From: Saprospiraceae bacterium
GTDB taxonomy: Bacteria; Bacteroidota; Bacteroidia; Chitinophagales; Saprospiraceae
Reading direction: 5' to 3'
Assembly: GCA_030728245.1 (NCBI GenBank)
Contig: JANQZX010000125.1
Coordinates: 1-55,496 of the forward strand
DNA length: 55,496 bases
Position 1 is the first letter of the stretch, and each line of letters opens with the position of its first letter. The notes below the pieces were generated by a model, which did no database searches, was not told where the DNA came from, and saw nothing but the letters and a program-made list of their open reading frames with translations. The position numbers and the translations under genes are program-made. Below, one piece after another: positions 7,432-15,935 of this stretch.

Positions 7432-9264
7432 ATGACAACGGAGGAATATAAGGAATTGGCAGAAACCATTCCTAAAACACCAGGCGTTTACCGATTTTGT
7501 AAACAGGATGGTACCATTCTTTATGTAGGGAAAGCTAAAAACCTAAGGAATAGAGTTTCTTCTTATTTTGGTGAGAGAAAGGATCGCCTTTTTCGAACCC
7601 GTATCATGGTTAAAAATGCTGATTTTCTCAATTTTACCATGGTCGAATCTGAAACAGATGCCCTGCTTTTAGAAAGTGCCCTCATAAAGGAGCATCAGCC
7701 AAGATATAATGTTTCCCTTAAAGATGATAAATCCTACTCCTATATTTGCATTAAAAATGAACGATTCCCAAGGGTAATCATTACCCGCAGAGTCATTAGA
7801 GATGGATCTGTTTATTTTGGACCTTATACCTCAAAAGGCAGACTAAAAATAATATTAGAATTAATCAGACAATTATTTCCTCTAAGAACCTGTGTTTTTA
7901 ATCTGAGTGAAGAAAATATTAGAGATGGAAAAGTTAAGCTTTGCCTCGAATACCATATAAAAAATTGCATGGGGCCCTGTGCAGGATTAGAATCAGAGCT
8001 TATCTACAATGAAAAAATAGAACAAATTAAAAATATACTCAAAGGTCATTTTAGCTCCGTATTACAGCATTTTAAAAAAATAATGAACCAATATGCTGAA
8101 GAACTGGCCTTTGAAAAAGCACAGGCTATTAAAGAAAAATTAGCTGCTTTTGAGGACTATCAGGCTAAATCGACCATTGTAAGCCATACGATCAGGGATG
8201 TTGATGTTTTTACCATTTTAACAGATGAAAAAGAGGCTTACATTAATTATTTGAGAGTAGTCAATGGCGCTATTATTCAGGCTCATACGCAGGAACTAGC
8301 ACTGCAACTAGAGGAAGAAGAACCGGAAGATTTACTGTCTTTAGCTATTCCAATCATCAGGGATCGGTTCAATAGCTTTGCTCCTGAGATAATTACATCG
8401 ATTCCTGTTGTCTTAACTGAAACAAATGTAAAAAATACAGTACCTCAAATTGGTGATAAGAAAAAATTATTAGAACTCTCAGAAAGAAATGTGCTTTACT
8501 ATAAGCTTCAAAAAAAGAAAGATCTTTTAAGTAAAGAAAAGAAACAAACACCTACGGAAAGGATTTTGAAGCAATTACAAAAAGACTTAAATATGCCAGA
8601 AGTACCTTTTCATATTGACTGTTTTGACAACTCCAATATACAAGGTACCCACCCAGTTTCTTCTTGCGTTGTATTCAAAAATGCCAAACCATCAAAAAAA
8701 GATTACCGCCATTTTCATGTTAAAACGGTCATTGGGCCCAATGATTTTGCCAGTATGGAAGAAGTTGTTTATCGCAGATATAAGAGGATTATAGACGAAG
8801 GGAAGGATTTACCACAATTAGTAGTCATTGACGGAGGTAAAGGCCAGCTGGGTGCCGCTATGAAAAGCATAGATCAACTGGGATTAAGCGGAAAAATGAC
8901 CGTTATAGGTATTGCCAAGCGATTAGAAGAAATATTTTTCCCCGGTGATGCGATACCACTCTACATTAATAAAAAGTCAGAATCATTAAAATTAATTCAA
9001 CAAGCCAGAAATGAAGCACATAGGTTTGCCATAACTTTCCATAGAACGATAAGATCCAAAAATTTTATCCAATCGGAATTAGAAAATATTCAGGGGATTG
9101 GGGAAAAAACAATACAGACATTATTGAGCGCTCTTGGTTCAGTAAAAAAAATAGTGGAAGCCAGCGATGAGACCCTCACCAGTCTTTGTGGAGAACACAG
9201 AGCAAAATTACTTCGCGCCTACTTTGATTTAAAATCATCCAGTGAAACGCAACCAAAGCTATAA
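7432..9264 (+). CDS. uvrC: Excinuclease ABC subunit C
   Basis: Makes both incisions around bulky DNA lesions in nucleotide excision repair, together with UvrA and UvrB. All domains are present in 610 aa: the GIY-YIG nuclease at 15-95 (PGVY at 17-20, YVGKAKNLRNR at 31-41), the cysteine cluster region near 165-185, a UVR motif that binds UvrB around 205-240, the RNase H-like 5' nuclease domain around 385-540 (FDNSNIQGTHPVSSCVVF and VVIDGGKGQL) and a C-terminal helix-hairpin-helix pair (IQGIGEKT). It starts 12 bp after gmhA, and its end overlaps the convergent SDR gene by 6 bp. Confidence 0.97.
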   Translation: MTTEEYKELAETIPKTPGVYRFCKQDGTILYVGKAKNLRNRVSSYFGERKDRLFRTRIMVKNADFLNFTMVESETDALLLESALIKEHQPRYNVSLKDDKSYSYICIKNERFPRVIITRRVIRDGSVYFGPYTSKGRLKIILELIRQLFPLRTCVFNLSEENIRDGKVKLCLEYHIKNCMGPCAGLESELIYNEKIEQIKNILKGHFSSVLQHFKKIMNQYAEELAFEKAQAIKEKLAAFEDYQAKSTIVSHTIRDVDVFTILTDEKEAYINYLRVVNGAIIQAHTQELALQLEEEEPEDLLSLAIPIIRDRFNSFAPEIITSIPVVLTETNVKNTVPQIGDKKKLLELSERNVLYYKLQKKKDLLSKEKKQTPTERILKQLQKDLNMPEVPFHIDCFDNSNIQGTHPVSSCVVFKNAKPSKKDYRHFHVKTVIGPNDFASMEEVVYRRYKRIIDEGKDLPQLVVIDGGKGQLGAAMKSIDQLGLSGKMTVIGIAKRLEEIFFPGDAIPLYINKKSESLKLIQQARNEAHRFAITFHRTIRSKNFIQSELENIQGIGEKTIQTLLSALGSVKKIVEASDETLTSLCGEHRAKLLRAYFDLKSSSETQPKL

Positions 9265-10053
9265 ACTTTTAGTACGCCCCCCATCGACAATAAGACTGGT
9301 TCCTGTGACATAAGAAGCTGCCGGACTGGCTAAAAAGGCGGCAACATCGGCTATTTCCTCGGGTGTACCAAAACGTCTCATTGGGATGGATAATTTACTT
9401 TGACTTATTTGTTCTTCCTTGGAAAGGCCATTTTGCTCCGCCCAAATCTCCATTAAAGTATCCAACCTTTCCGTAGCGGTAAATCCTGGAAGAATATTAT
9501 TTACAGTAATTCCAAAAGGTGCCACTTCATTCGCCAGCGTTTTTGCCCAGGAGGCCATGGCAGCACGGGTAGTATTGGACACTCCCAATCCATCAATTGG
9601 CATACGAACAGAGGTACTTATAATGTTTATAATTCTACCATACCCCACCTCTTTCATTTTTTCAGCCATCAATTGAACAGAAAGGTGGCTACAGTGCAAA
9701 TGCATCTGAAAAGCTTGCTGAAATGCTTCCCAATCGGCCGATAAAATAGCTCCTGCCGGTGGACCACCCGTATTGTTAATCAAAATATGATAGGTTTTGA
9801 CATTTAATAAAATTTGTAATTTTCTTTTAATGTCTGCCGGGTCATTTCCGTCCACGACCAAATAGTCGTGATCCTGGTGATCTGCTACTTTTTGCTTATT
9901 TAGTTCCAAACTTATTTCGGCTAATTTCTCAGCAGAACGGGCAGCCAACGTAACATTTGCCCCCAGAGAAGCTAAAGAAAATGCAATTGCCTTGCCAATC
10001 CCTTTGCTTGCACCAAATACAAAAGCATTTTTGCCAGTTAAATCTATATTCAT
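9259..10053 (-). CDS. SDR-family oxidoreductase with substituted catalytic Tyr and Lys
   Basis: Rossmann-fold short-chain dehydrogenase/reductase-like protein of 264 aa. The nucleotide-binding loop GASKGIG (14-20), the NNTGG motif (93-97, normally NNAG) and the C-terminal YVTGTSLIVDGGRT are clear. The catalytic serine region ISTS (145-148) is present. However, the position of the YxxxK pair reads SNTTR (159-163), giving Ser159 for Tyr and Arg163 for Lys. This resembles a recognised SDR subgroup annotated as 3-oxoacyl-ACP reductase-like but without a perfect active site, so the reaction is uncertain. It runs alone on the minus strand, and its stop overlaps uvrC by 6 bp. Confidence 0.85.
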   Translation of the reverse strand: MNIDLTGKNAFVFGASKGIGKAIAFSLASLGANVTLAARSAEKLAEISLELNKQKVADHQDHDYLVVDGNDPADIKRKLQILLNVKTYHILINNTGGPPAGAILSADWEAFQQAFQMHLHCSHLSVQLMAEKMKEVGYGRIINIISTSVRMPIDGLGVSNTTRAAMASWAKTLANEVAPFGITVNNILPGFTATERLDTLMEIWAEQNGLSKEEQISQSKLSIPMRRFGTPEEIADVAAFLASPAASYVTGTSLIVDGGRTKSL

Positions 10054-10108
10054 ACCTTTTATTTTATACCTTAAAAAACAGCTATACCAGCTTTGCTCGT
10101 TAATTTAT

Positions 10109-10116
10109 TAATTTTG
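10109..10116 (+). promoter_or_regulatory. Candidate -7 element just before lpxH-like gene
   Basis: TAATTTTG fits TAnnTTTG but ends only 4 bp before the ATG at 10121, so transcription from it would give an almost leaderless mRNA. A well-spaced TTG box is not apparent. It may be chance in AT-rich sequence. Confidence 0.25.
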
Positions 10117-10120
10117 ATGC

Positions 10121-10903
10121 ATGGAAACAAGAAAATTCATTTATTTCGCTTCAGATTTTCATCTGGGGGCTGGCACTTTAGCTGAGAGCCTCCTTAGAGA
10201 AAAAAGGATTCTCCGCTGGTTAGACCAGGAAGTTAAACCGAATGCTTCTGAACTGTACCTCCTTGGTGATATTTTTGAGTGCTGGTTTGAATACAAAAAA
10301 GTAGTCCCCAGGGGATTTACCCGCCTCTTAGGTAAGCTGGCCGAAATGGCTGATCTTGGAATACAAGTAACCATGTTTACAGGAAATCATGATGTATGGA
10401 TGTTTGGTTATCTGGAGGCGGAATTGGGCGTATCCCTGAACAAATCGGAAATAATAAAAGAATGGGGTGGAAAAAAGTTTCTGCTCGGTCATGGTGATGG
10501 CCTGGGACCAGGTGATTATGGTTATAAAAGAATGAAAAAAGTATTTACTCACCCTCTTGCTCAATGGGCTTATAGCCGGTTACATCCAAATCTGGGTCTG
10601 TCTTTGGCCCAATATTTCTCTTCCCTTAGCAGAAAACACAATTCCGAACCCCAGCATTTTATGGGTACAAAAAAAGAATGGCTTGTACAATATTGTGAAG
10701 AAAAGATAAAGGAGGAGAACATTGATTATTTTATTTTTGGACACAGACACTTACCTATCAACCTTACCCTTTCAAATAAAAAGAGCAGATATATCAATTT
10801 AGGGGACTGGTTAACGTATTTCAGCTACGCACGCTGGGACGGAACAGAAATGTATTATCATTTTTTTGAAAATAATAAGGGTGAAGTATATGAAAATATT
10901 TAG
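10121..10903 (+). CDS. lpxH: UDP-2,3-diacylglucosamine diphosphatase-like metallophosphoesterase
   Basis: Calcineurin-like phosphoesterase of 260 aa, expected to cleave UDP-2,3-diacylglucosamine to lipid X plus UMP in lipid A synthesis at the inner membrane. The metal-binding motifs are complete: SDFHLG (Asp12, His14), LGDIFECWF (Asp50), GNHD (89-92 region), HGDG (His124, Asp126) and GHRH near the C-terminus. The FECW sequence after the second motif and the HGDGLGPGD segment are characteristic of the LpxH branch as opposed to general phosphoesterases. It overlaps the next gene by 14 bp, which suggests coupling. Other lpx genes are not in the window. Confidence 0.85.
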   Translation: METRKFIYFASDFHLGAGTLAESLLREKRILRWLDQEVKPNASELYLLGDIFECWFEYKKVVPRGFTRLLGKLAEMADLGIQVTMFTGNHDVWMFGYLEAELGVSLNKSEIIKEWGGKKFLLGHGDGLGPGDYGYKRMKKVFTHPLAQWAYSRLHPNLGLSLAQYFSSLSRKHNSEPQHFMGTKKEWLVQYCEEKIKEENIDYFIFGHRHLPINLTLSNKKSRYINLGDWLTYFSYARWDGTEMYYHFFENNKGEVYENI

Positions 10904-11684
10904 GCAACTGATCTTTTTTATCCCCTTATGCAGTCAATTATTAGGGCAGACTACAGCGTCTAATACCCTAAAGCTTTCTGAAAATACGGATCTTTTCAAA
11001 ATGGATGTGCTGGAGCAGATTTACACATTGTCTGCAGACCAGTATCTAAAAAAATGGGATACAAAGGGGAATTTACTATGTCAATTTATTAATAACAGAG
11101 ACGGGAAACTGAGCCAGATAGATGTAAGAAATCCTTTACAAATACTCCTTTTTTATTCGGATCAACAAAGATTTATAACTTTAGACAGAACCCTGACTCC
11201 TTTAAAAGAATGGCAGATTAATCAAGAAGAATGGGGCTTCATCGGTTGTGCCGCAACAGGAAAGAATGACCAAATCTGGCTGTTCGATCAATTCAACTAT
11301 CAGTTAGGCAGCGTGAATGATGAGGGAAAGTTAGAGAGGCTAAAAACAGATCTCATTTTTTGTTGCCCACAACCACCAAATATAATGTATATGGCACAAA
11401 CGGAAACTCATCTGTATTTGTTTGACCAGAACCAAGGCATTGTTCAATGTGATTTACTGGGTCAATTTCTACTATTCATTCCTTTAAAAGAATGGCAAAA
11501 GGTACTGACTTTTGGAAACACAATATGGATTATAAAAAATGAAAAAGTAGTTGAAATAAGTAATGGCGGACAGATTAGAGAACTCGGTGGCCTAACAGAT
11601 ACGAATCTCATCGTTGGTTTCAACAACAAAGAAATACTTTTGAATGACGGTAAGAGTGACCAGGTTATAATAATAAAAAGGTAA
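10890..11684 (+). CDS. Secreted protein of unknown function, possible beta-propeller
   Basis: I do not recognise this 264-aa protein. It opens with a clear signal peptide (MKIFRQLIFFIPLCSQLLGQ), so it is exported. The rest has repeated short strands ending in patterns such as LYLFDQNQGIVQ, IWLFDQFNYQLG and IYTLSADQYLKKW, about 40-45 residues apart, which look like blades of a small beta-propeller. I chose the ATG at 10890 rather than 10866, because it directly starts the signal peptide. The start lies inside the 3' end of the lpxH-like gene (14-bp overlap), so it is probably co-translated; a role in the envelope is only inferred from this and from the signal peptide. Confidence 0.7.
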   Translation: MKIFRQLIFFIPLCSQLLGQTTASNTLKLSENTDLFKMDVLEQIYTLSADQYLKKWDTKGNLLCQFINNRDGKLSQIDVRNPLQILLFYSDQQRFITLDRTLTPLKEWQINQEEWGFIGCAATGKNDQIWLFDQFNYQLGSVNDEGKLERLKTDLIFCCPQPPNIMYMAQTETHLYLFDQNQGIVQCDLLGQFLLFIPLKEWQKVLTFGNTIWIIKNEKVVEISNGGQIRELGGLTDTNLIVGFNNKEILLNDGKSDQVIIIKR

Positions 11685-11693
11685 AGAAAAAAT

Positions 11694-13100
11694 CTATCCC
11701 TTTTTCCAGGAAAACTGATTAACCTTACGACCTACACGAATACCCAGATTCACGCCTTGCTCACAATCCATTCTAAAATGCACCCCTAACGGAATCCTTG
11801 AAATAGCATTTTCATTCGCCATTTCATAGAAAGAGTTGAACTGACGGGGTTTTCCACCTTCAAAATCTTCCCTACCTTCATGGCAACGGTCAGTCATTGG
11901 AAAATAATTTCCGAAAATATCTGTTAACACCTCTGCAGCAGCACCTCCCAGGGTTGAATGACCAGATGGATAAGCTGGGAAATTTGGTGAAATACCGGTC
12001 TCTTTTGTCAAAGGATTATACAAGGCCGGTTGCCATGAGGACCGCATCATTTTTCTTATATAGTCAACAGGCCTCTCAACATCGTAGAAATATTTTGAAT
12101 ACCAGCAAGCTACTACACAATCATTTAGTGCTATTCCTAATTTTGCATTAGCATAAATGGCCGACTCCAAATCTACATTTTCCAGTTCATATACTTGATT
12201 GGCGATAGCCAGCCATCTTGATGGAGCGCTGAAGGTTAAACCAGTTAAATCATCGCTCCAAAAAAAGGCCAGCCATCTTTGGTCCGGTGTTGGATTATTA
12301 ACCGTTGCATATACTTCTGCGGCCTGAACATAATATTGAGAATTAACTTCTTCACTGTAAGGAATGGGCGCAGGAATCAACTTATCTCCCTCATTAATCA
12401 CAAAGGTCCGAGCATAGCCAAAATCAGGAAACAAACCAGGTGCACTCGCATTCGTAGGAGAAAACCTGCCGGGCTTTGGACTGGTTGTATATTTACTTAC
12501 TGTATTCTTAAATGGATTTAAATGATAGTCATGCCCAACAGCGTCTGTTTTGGCATAGTCAAAAACGGCTTCTGCAATCTTAATACCATATTCATCTGAT
12601 TTTATGATACTTTCAGCCGACGCATCGTCTTTATAATCATTTTTGAGTTTATTATATAACGAAGAAATTTTTGAAAACTTGTCGGCTGGAATACCGTTAA
12701 CATTGCCCATAAAATTGGTGAGCAACTTACTATAAATAGCATTAACTACCGTTGGATAATGATAATCAACGAGGGGTTCTTGGGTAGGAAGGCTTAAACC
12801 CGGATAGTTAAATCGTAAACTTTTATAAGCAGGCATATCTATAACGCATGCTTCGTAACAGGCTAAACCTATATATGCCAGAGCTCTGGGTGTCGGACAA
12901 GGTCTGAAACCCTGCGCATAACGTTCGATTTCAAGAAAAAGATTATTCCATTGTAGTATAACTTCCCCATTAAAATCTTTTGTCAATCTTGACGAAAAAA
13001 CCTCTGGATTATCTTTTTTACATCCATTTACAAATAAAATAGATAGGAATACTATTAAAAAAAGTGGCTTATTTATTAGGTTTGGGAGAAGTTTTTTCAT
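11694..13100 (-). CDS. Vanadium-dependent haloperoxidase/PAP2-type phosphatase lipoprotein
   Basis: Outer-envelope lipoprotein of 468 aa: the leader ends VNGC with Cys27 as the likely lipidated residue. The complete acid-phosphatase/haloperoxidase signature is present in order: Kx6RP (Lys336 to Arg343-Pro344), PSGH (378-381) and SRx5Hx3D (Ser434-Arg435, His441, Asp445). This is the vanadate or phosphate pocket. The long N-terminal helical region before the motifs is typical of bacterial haloperoxidase homologues rather than of short PAP2 lipid phosphatases. Whether it oxidises halides or hydrolyses phosphoesters cannot be decided by eye. It is a single-gene unit, 9 bp from the convergent propeller-like gene and divergent from pdxA. 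Confidence 0.85.
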   Translation of the reverse strand: MKKLLPNLINKPLFLIVFLSILFVNGCKKDNPEVFSSRLTKDFNGEVILQWNNLFLEIERYAQGFRPCPTPRALAYIGLACYEACVIDMPAYKSLRFNYPGLSLPTQEPLVDYHYPTVVNAIYSKLLTNFMGNVNGIPADKFSKISSLYNKLKNDYKDDASAESIIKSDEYGIKIAEAVFDYAKTDAVGHDYHLNPFKNTVSKYTTSPKPGRFSPTNASAPGLFPDFGYARTFVINEGDKLIPAPIPYSEEVNSQYYVQAAEVYATVNNPTPDQRWLAFFWSDDLTGLTFSAPSRWLAIANQVYELENVDLESAIYANAKLGIALNDCVVACWYSKYFYDVERPVDYIRKMMRSSWQPALYNPLTKETGISPNFPAYPSGHSTLGGAAAEVLTDIFGNYFPMTDRCHEGREDFEGGKPRQFNSFYEMANENAISRIPLGVHFRMDCEQGVNLGIRVGRKVNQFSWKKG

Positions 13101-13209
13101 AAAGCGATATTATTAGAAAATTCCGTGCAAAATATGAATTTTATTACAAAAAATCAAAATGACAAATATCATTTTTTTATAATTGAACATACCCTTCGAA
13201 AACTCTCCT

Positions 13210-13239
13210 TTGTCCTTTATCAGAAATTAAGTAAATTTG
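13210..13239 (+). promoter_or_regulatory. Promoter for pdxA-lspA
   Basis: A TTG at 13210-13212 is followed after 19 bp by TAAATTTG at 13232-13239. This is a good match in sequence and spacing to the Bacteroidota -33/-7 promoter (TTG, TAnnTTTG). The start of transcription would fall near 13246, leaving a leader of about 40 nt before the pdxA ATG. Confidence 0.65.
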
Positions 13240-13285
13240 TTCTTATAGTGAATATTCTCTGGTTAAGAGACAATAATTGTAAAGT

Positions 13286-14377
13286 ATGGAAAAGCCAAAA
13301 ATAGGTATAAGTGTAGGTGATATCAATGGTATTGGACTTGAGGTCATTATCAAAACCATTTCAGATCCTCGCATTCTAAACTTATGTACGCCTGTAGTAT
13401 ATGGGTCTGCAAAAGTTTTGTCTTACCATAAAAACATCACAGAACTTGAATTTCCCTTTCAACAAGTGCGTAATGGTGAAAAATTTCAACCGAACGCAGT
13501 TAATGTGGTCAATTGTTGGCAGGAAAGTGTAAATATTAACTTAGGCCAAATCACAGAAGAAGGGGGTATTTATGCTATTAAATCTTTGGCAGGTGCGGTT
13601 AAAGAGTTAAAAGATGGACAAATTGATGGGTTGATTACTGCCCCCATAAATAAGGAAACCATGGAGTTAGCCAAATTTGGTTTTCCCGGACATACAGAAT
13701 ATCTCACCCATGCTTTCGGTCAATCTGAAAGCCTTATGTTCATGGTACAAGATAATTTACGGGTAGGATTGGTAACAAATCACCTACCTGTAAACAAAGT
13801 GGCAAGTGCCATAACAAAGAATCAAATTATCAAAAAAATCCATTTAATGGAGACCTCTCTCCAGCAAGATTTTGGAATAGACAAGCCTACTATAGCTGTA
13901 CTCGGTTTAAATCCGCATGCAGGCGACGGAGGTGCCTTAGGAAATGAAGAAAATGATATCATCAGACCTGCCATCATTGAGTGTAAAAAGAATGGCACCC
14001 TTGTATTTGGTCCCTTTCCAGCGGACGGCTTTTTTGGTTCTGGTAATTATGCAAAATATGACGCTATTTTAGCCATGTACCACGACCAGGGTTTAATTCC
14101 TTTCAAGCTTTTATCTTTTGGCGGGGGGACTAACTTCACTGCTGGTCTGCCTTTTGTGAGAACTTCGCCTGACCACGGTACGGCCTTTGAGATTGCGGGA
14201 AAGAATGTAGCTGATCCAAGTTCATTTAGAACAGCTCTTTTTACCTGTATCGATTTAGTTCGTTCACGTCAACAGTTTAAATTAGATCATGCAAATCCTT
14301 TGGTGCGAAGACATAAAGCAAGTATCCAGAATCCAGCAAGTAACGAAGAAGAAGAAATCATCGAAGATTTAGATTAA
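13286..14377 (+). CDS. pdxA: 4-hydroxythreonine-4-phosphate dehydrogenase
   Basis: NAD-dependent oxidation and decarboxylation of 4-phosphohydroxy-L-threonine, in the DXP-dependent pyridoxal phosphate pathway. The 363-aa protein begins GISVGDINGIGLEV, carries the PGHTEYL metal-histidine segment near residue 135, the LNPHAGDGG metal site near 208 and the YHDQGLIPFK segment near 265-275, all diagnostic for PdxA. A C-terminal tail rich in Asn, Ala and Glu (from about 345) extends beyond the conserved core. Its stop TAA overlaps the lspA ATG by one base (TAATG), so translation of the two genes is coupled. Confidence 0.95.
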   Translation: MEKPKIGISVGDINGIGLEVIIKTISDPRILNLCTPVVYGSAKVLSYHKNITELEFPFQQVRNGEKFQPNAVNVVNCWQESVNINLGQITEEGGIYAIKSLAGAVKELKDGQIDGLITAPINKETMELAKFGFPGHTEYLTHAFGQSESLMFMVQDNLRVGLVTNHLPVNKVASAITKNQIIKKIHLMETSLQQDFGIDKPTIAVLGLNPHAGDGGALGNEENDIIRPAIIECKKNGTLVFGPFPADGFFGSGNYAKYDAILAMYHDQGLIPFKLLSFGGGTNFTAGLPFVRTSPDHGTAFEIAGKNVADPSSFRTALFTCIDLVRSRQQFKLDHANPLVRRHKASIQNPASNEEEEIIEDLD

Positions 14378-15000
14378 TGCAAGAGCAAACGGTTCATAAA
14401 CGATTCATCATGGTTGCTTCCATTGTGACGTTCATTTTATTACTAGATCAAGGACTCAAGATTTGGGTAAAAACCCATCTTACTTATGGTGAAGAATTTC
14501 CATTGTTTGGCTGGTCATGGATTTCCATACATTTCGTTGAAAACAACGGCATGGCTTTTGGATTTGCCCTTCAAGGAGTGTATGGAAAACTCTTACTAAG
14601 CACCTTTAGAATCATCGCTGTATCGTTCTTACTATTTTTTGTCCACCGGCTCGTCGTGGAAAAAGCAAATATATTGGTACTTATTAGTTTTAGCCTTATT
14701 TTATCAGGAGCCCTTGGAAATATTTTAGACAGTGCGTTTTATGGAATTATTTTTTCTGAATCCTATTATCACGGGGATGTAGCAGAAGCATTCCCAGAAA
14801 ATGGCGGATACTCTGGATTTTTACGTGGTAAAGTAGTAGATATGCTACATATCCCCTATTTCAAACCCGTATTTAATATCGCTGATGTTGCCATTACACT
14901 AGGTGTAATATTCATTATTTTTAGTTACAAACAATTTTTCCAGCTGGAAGAAAATCAGGTAGATGAACAAAAAGAAGTAAGAGGCAATTTTGAAGGTTAA
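14377..15000 (+). CDS. lspA: Lipoprotein signal peptidase (signal peptidase II)
   Basis: Membrane aspartic protease that removes prolipoprotein signal peptides after lipidation. Four transmembrane segments lie at about 10-28, 68-90, 98-115 and 167-187. The two catalytic aspartates are Asp118 in GALGNILD and Asp170 in FNIAD. The VENNGMAFG signature is at 54-62. The 207-aa length exceeds the usual 160-170, because an insertion of roughly 30 residues (125-155, with FSESYYHGDVAEAFPENGG) follows the first aspartate, as in other Bacteroidota. Several lipoproteins encoded in this same window are its likely substrates. Coupled to pdxA by a one-base overlap. Confidence 0.95.
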   Translation: MQEQTVHKRFIMVASIVTFILLLDQGLKIWVKTHLTYGEEFPLFGWSWISIHFVENNGMAFGFALQGVYGKLLLSTFRIIAVSFLLFFVHRLVVEKANILVLISFSLILSGALGNILDSAFYGIIFSESYYHGDVAEAFPENGGYSGFLRGKVVDMLHIPYFKPVFNIADVAITLGVIFIIFSYKQFFQLEENQVDEQKEVRGNFEG

Positions 15001-15030
15001 CCAACAAAATCGCCCCTATCCTTTGATGTT

Positions 15031-15348
15031 TTAATTCTCCGCTTGCAGAAACGACTTAATCGCCTGAACTGCCCTATCTACCTTTGTATAGTCTATGCTA
15101 TATTGCACAAACTTACCCTCCCTGTTTGTGTGTACAACATCAGCATTCCTTAGAACGCTTAAGTGCTGAGAGGTGATAGATTGCTCCAAGTCGAGCGTGT
15201 TGTAAATTTTGTTTACATTTATTTCATCATTTTGATCAATAAATGACAAAATTTTGATGCGTAACGGATGGGCGAGTGCCCTCAAGATGTCGGTAGAGTT
15301 ATCTAACCGCTCCTGGTTGAAGTTGATTTTTTCTTTTGCTTTTCTCAT
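15031..15348 (-). CDS. ArsR-family winged-helix repressor, copy 1
   Basis: A 105-aa ArsR/SmtB-type DNA-binding protein. The fold is visible as LRALAHPLRIKILSFI (helix 1-2 region), the recognition helix QSITSQHLSVLRNADVV (about 56-72) and the wing EGKFVQYSID. There is no cysteine anywhere, so the metal site of classical ArsR/SmtB sensors (ELCVCDL) is absent. It is the most divergent of three ArsR-type genes in a row, all on the minus strand, and its upstream region holds a long perfect inverted repeat at 15401-15444. Ligand and target are unknown; it may respond to a protein partner, redox state or a small molecule through another site. Confidence 0.85.
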   Translation of the reverse strand: MRKAKEKINFNQERLDNSTDILRALAHPLRIKILSFIDQNDEINVNKIYNTLDLEQSITSQHLSVLRNADVVHTNREGKFVQYSIDYTKVDRAVQAIKSFLQAEN

Positions 15349-15400
15349 AGTTCTAAAAATTTAAAATAGAAGTGTGTGCATTTCACTTTTTTTTAAGATT

Positions 15401-15444
15401 TGGGAAAATGCCGCAACTGAGGGTTTTTTGCAGGCATTTTCCCA
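15401..15444. repeat. Long inverted repeat (hairpin) in the leader of ArsR copy 1
   Basis: TGGGAAAATGCC (15401-15412) pairs perfectly with GGCATTTTCCCA (15433-15444). The stem continues with GCAA (15413-15416) against TTGC (15428-15431) around one bulged A, giving about 16 pairs and an 11-base loop. No T-run follows on either strand (A-rich on the minus side, G-rich on the plus side), so it does not look like a classical terminator. It lies 53 bp before the start of ArsR copy 1 and just downstream of ArsR copy 2. Confidence 0.7.
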
Positions 15445-15493
15445 GAGGGGGGTAACTTGAGACATACCAAATTAACTTTGAAAAATGTGGGTC

Positions 15494-15832
15494 TTACCCA
15501 GCTAACTCATCCACTAAACGTGCAATCTGCTCTAAACGATTTTTGTCAAGGGAGTAATGAATAAACTTACCTTGTCTGGTAGTTTCAACAACACCTACGC
15601 GACGTAAAATAGCTAAGTGTTGTGATGCTACTGATTGTTCTAAGCGCAATTTAACGTAAAGATCAGTCACTGTCATTTTACCATGCTCATCCAGTTGATC
15701 AATTACACGCTGTCTTAACTTGTGGTTGATCGCGCGCAAAACCAAAACGGCTTTTCGCAACTCTGCATAATCTAATGGAATGTCAGATTGTCCTTTTTTA
15801 AGGATGATAGTCTCGTTTTTTTGCTTTCTCAT
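15494..15832 (-). CDS. ArsR-family winged-helix repressor, copy 2
   Basis: A 112-aa ArsR-type regulator closely similar to copy 3. Shared elements are the N-terminal PLDYAELRKAVLVLRAINHK, the recognition helix QSVASQHLAILRRVGVV (about 66-82) and the wing TRQGKFIHYSLD. It has no cysteine, so a classical metal-thiolate sensor site is missing. The helix-turn-helix residues SQHLA.LR are identical to copy 3, which suggests overlapping DNA targets. A 13-bp element shared with copy 3 lies 46-58 bp upstream of its ATG. This is a gene duplicate, by inspection, and not a metal-resistance operon: no transporter or arsenate reductase is adjacent. Confidence 0.87.
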   Translation of the reverse strand: MRKQKNETIILKKGQSDIPLDYAELRKAVLVLRAINHKLRQRVIDQLDEHGKMTVTDLYVKLRLEQSVASQHLAILRRVGVVETTRQGKFIHYSLDKNRLEQIARLVDELAG

Positions 15833-15877
15833 TTAGCCTTTTTTAAAAATAAGTAAAATAACACAGCTTTAAAAAAT

Positions 15878-15890
15878 CAAATACCGTACC
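15878..15890 (-). promoter_or_regulatory. Shared upstream element of ArsR copy 2
   Basis: CAAATACCGTACC on the plus strand (GGTACGGTATTTG in the gene's direction), 46-58 bp before the ATG. One base apart from the element upstream of copy 3. It contains the palindrome TAC-N-GTA, so it could be an operator for autoregulation or a promoter element. Confidence 0.45.
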
Positions 15891-15935
15891 AATTTTCCTG
15901 AATGGACAGACTAAGTGATTTTTATATATTAAGAA

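Noticed and set aside
13134-13304. Short open frame of about 56 codons upstream of and overlapping pdxA
   Set aside because: It covers the pdxA promoter elements, runs into the pdxA start in another frame, is made of AT-rich codons and shows no known pattern. Most likely chance.
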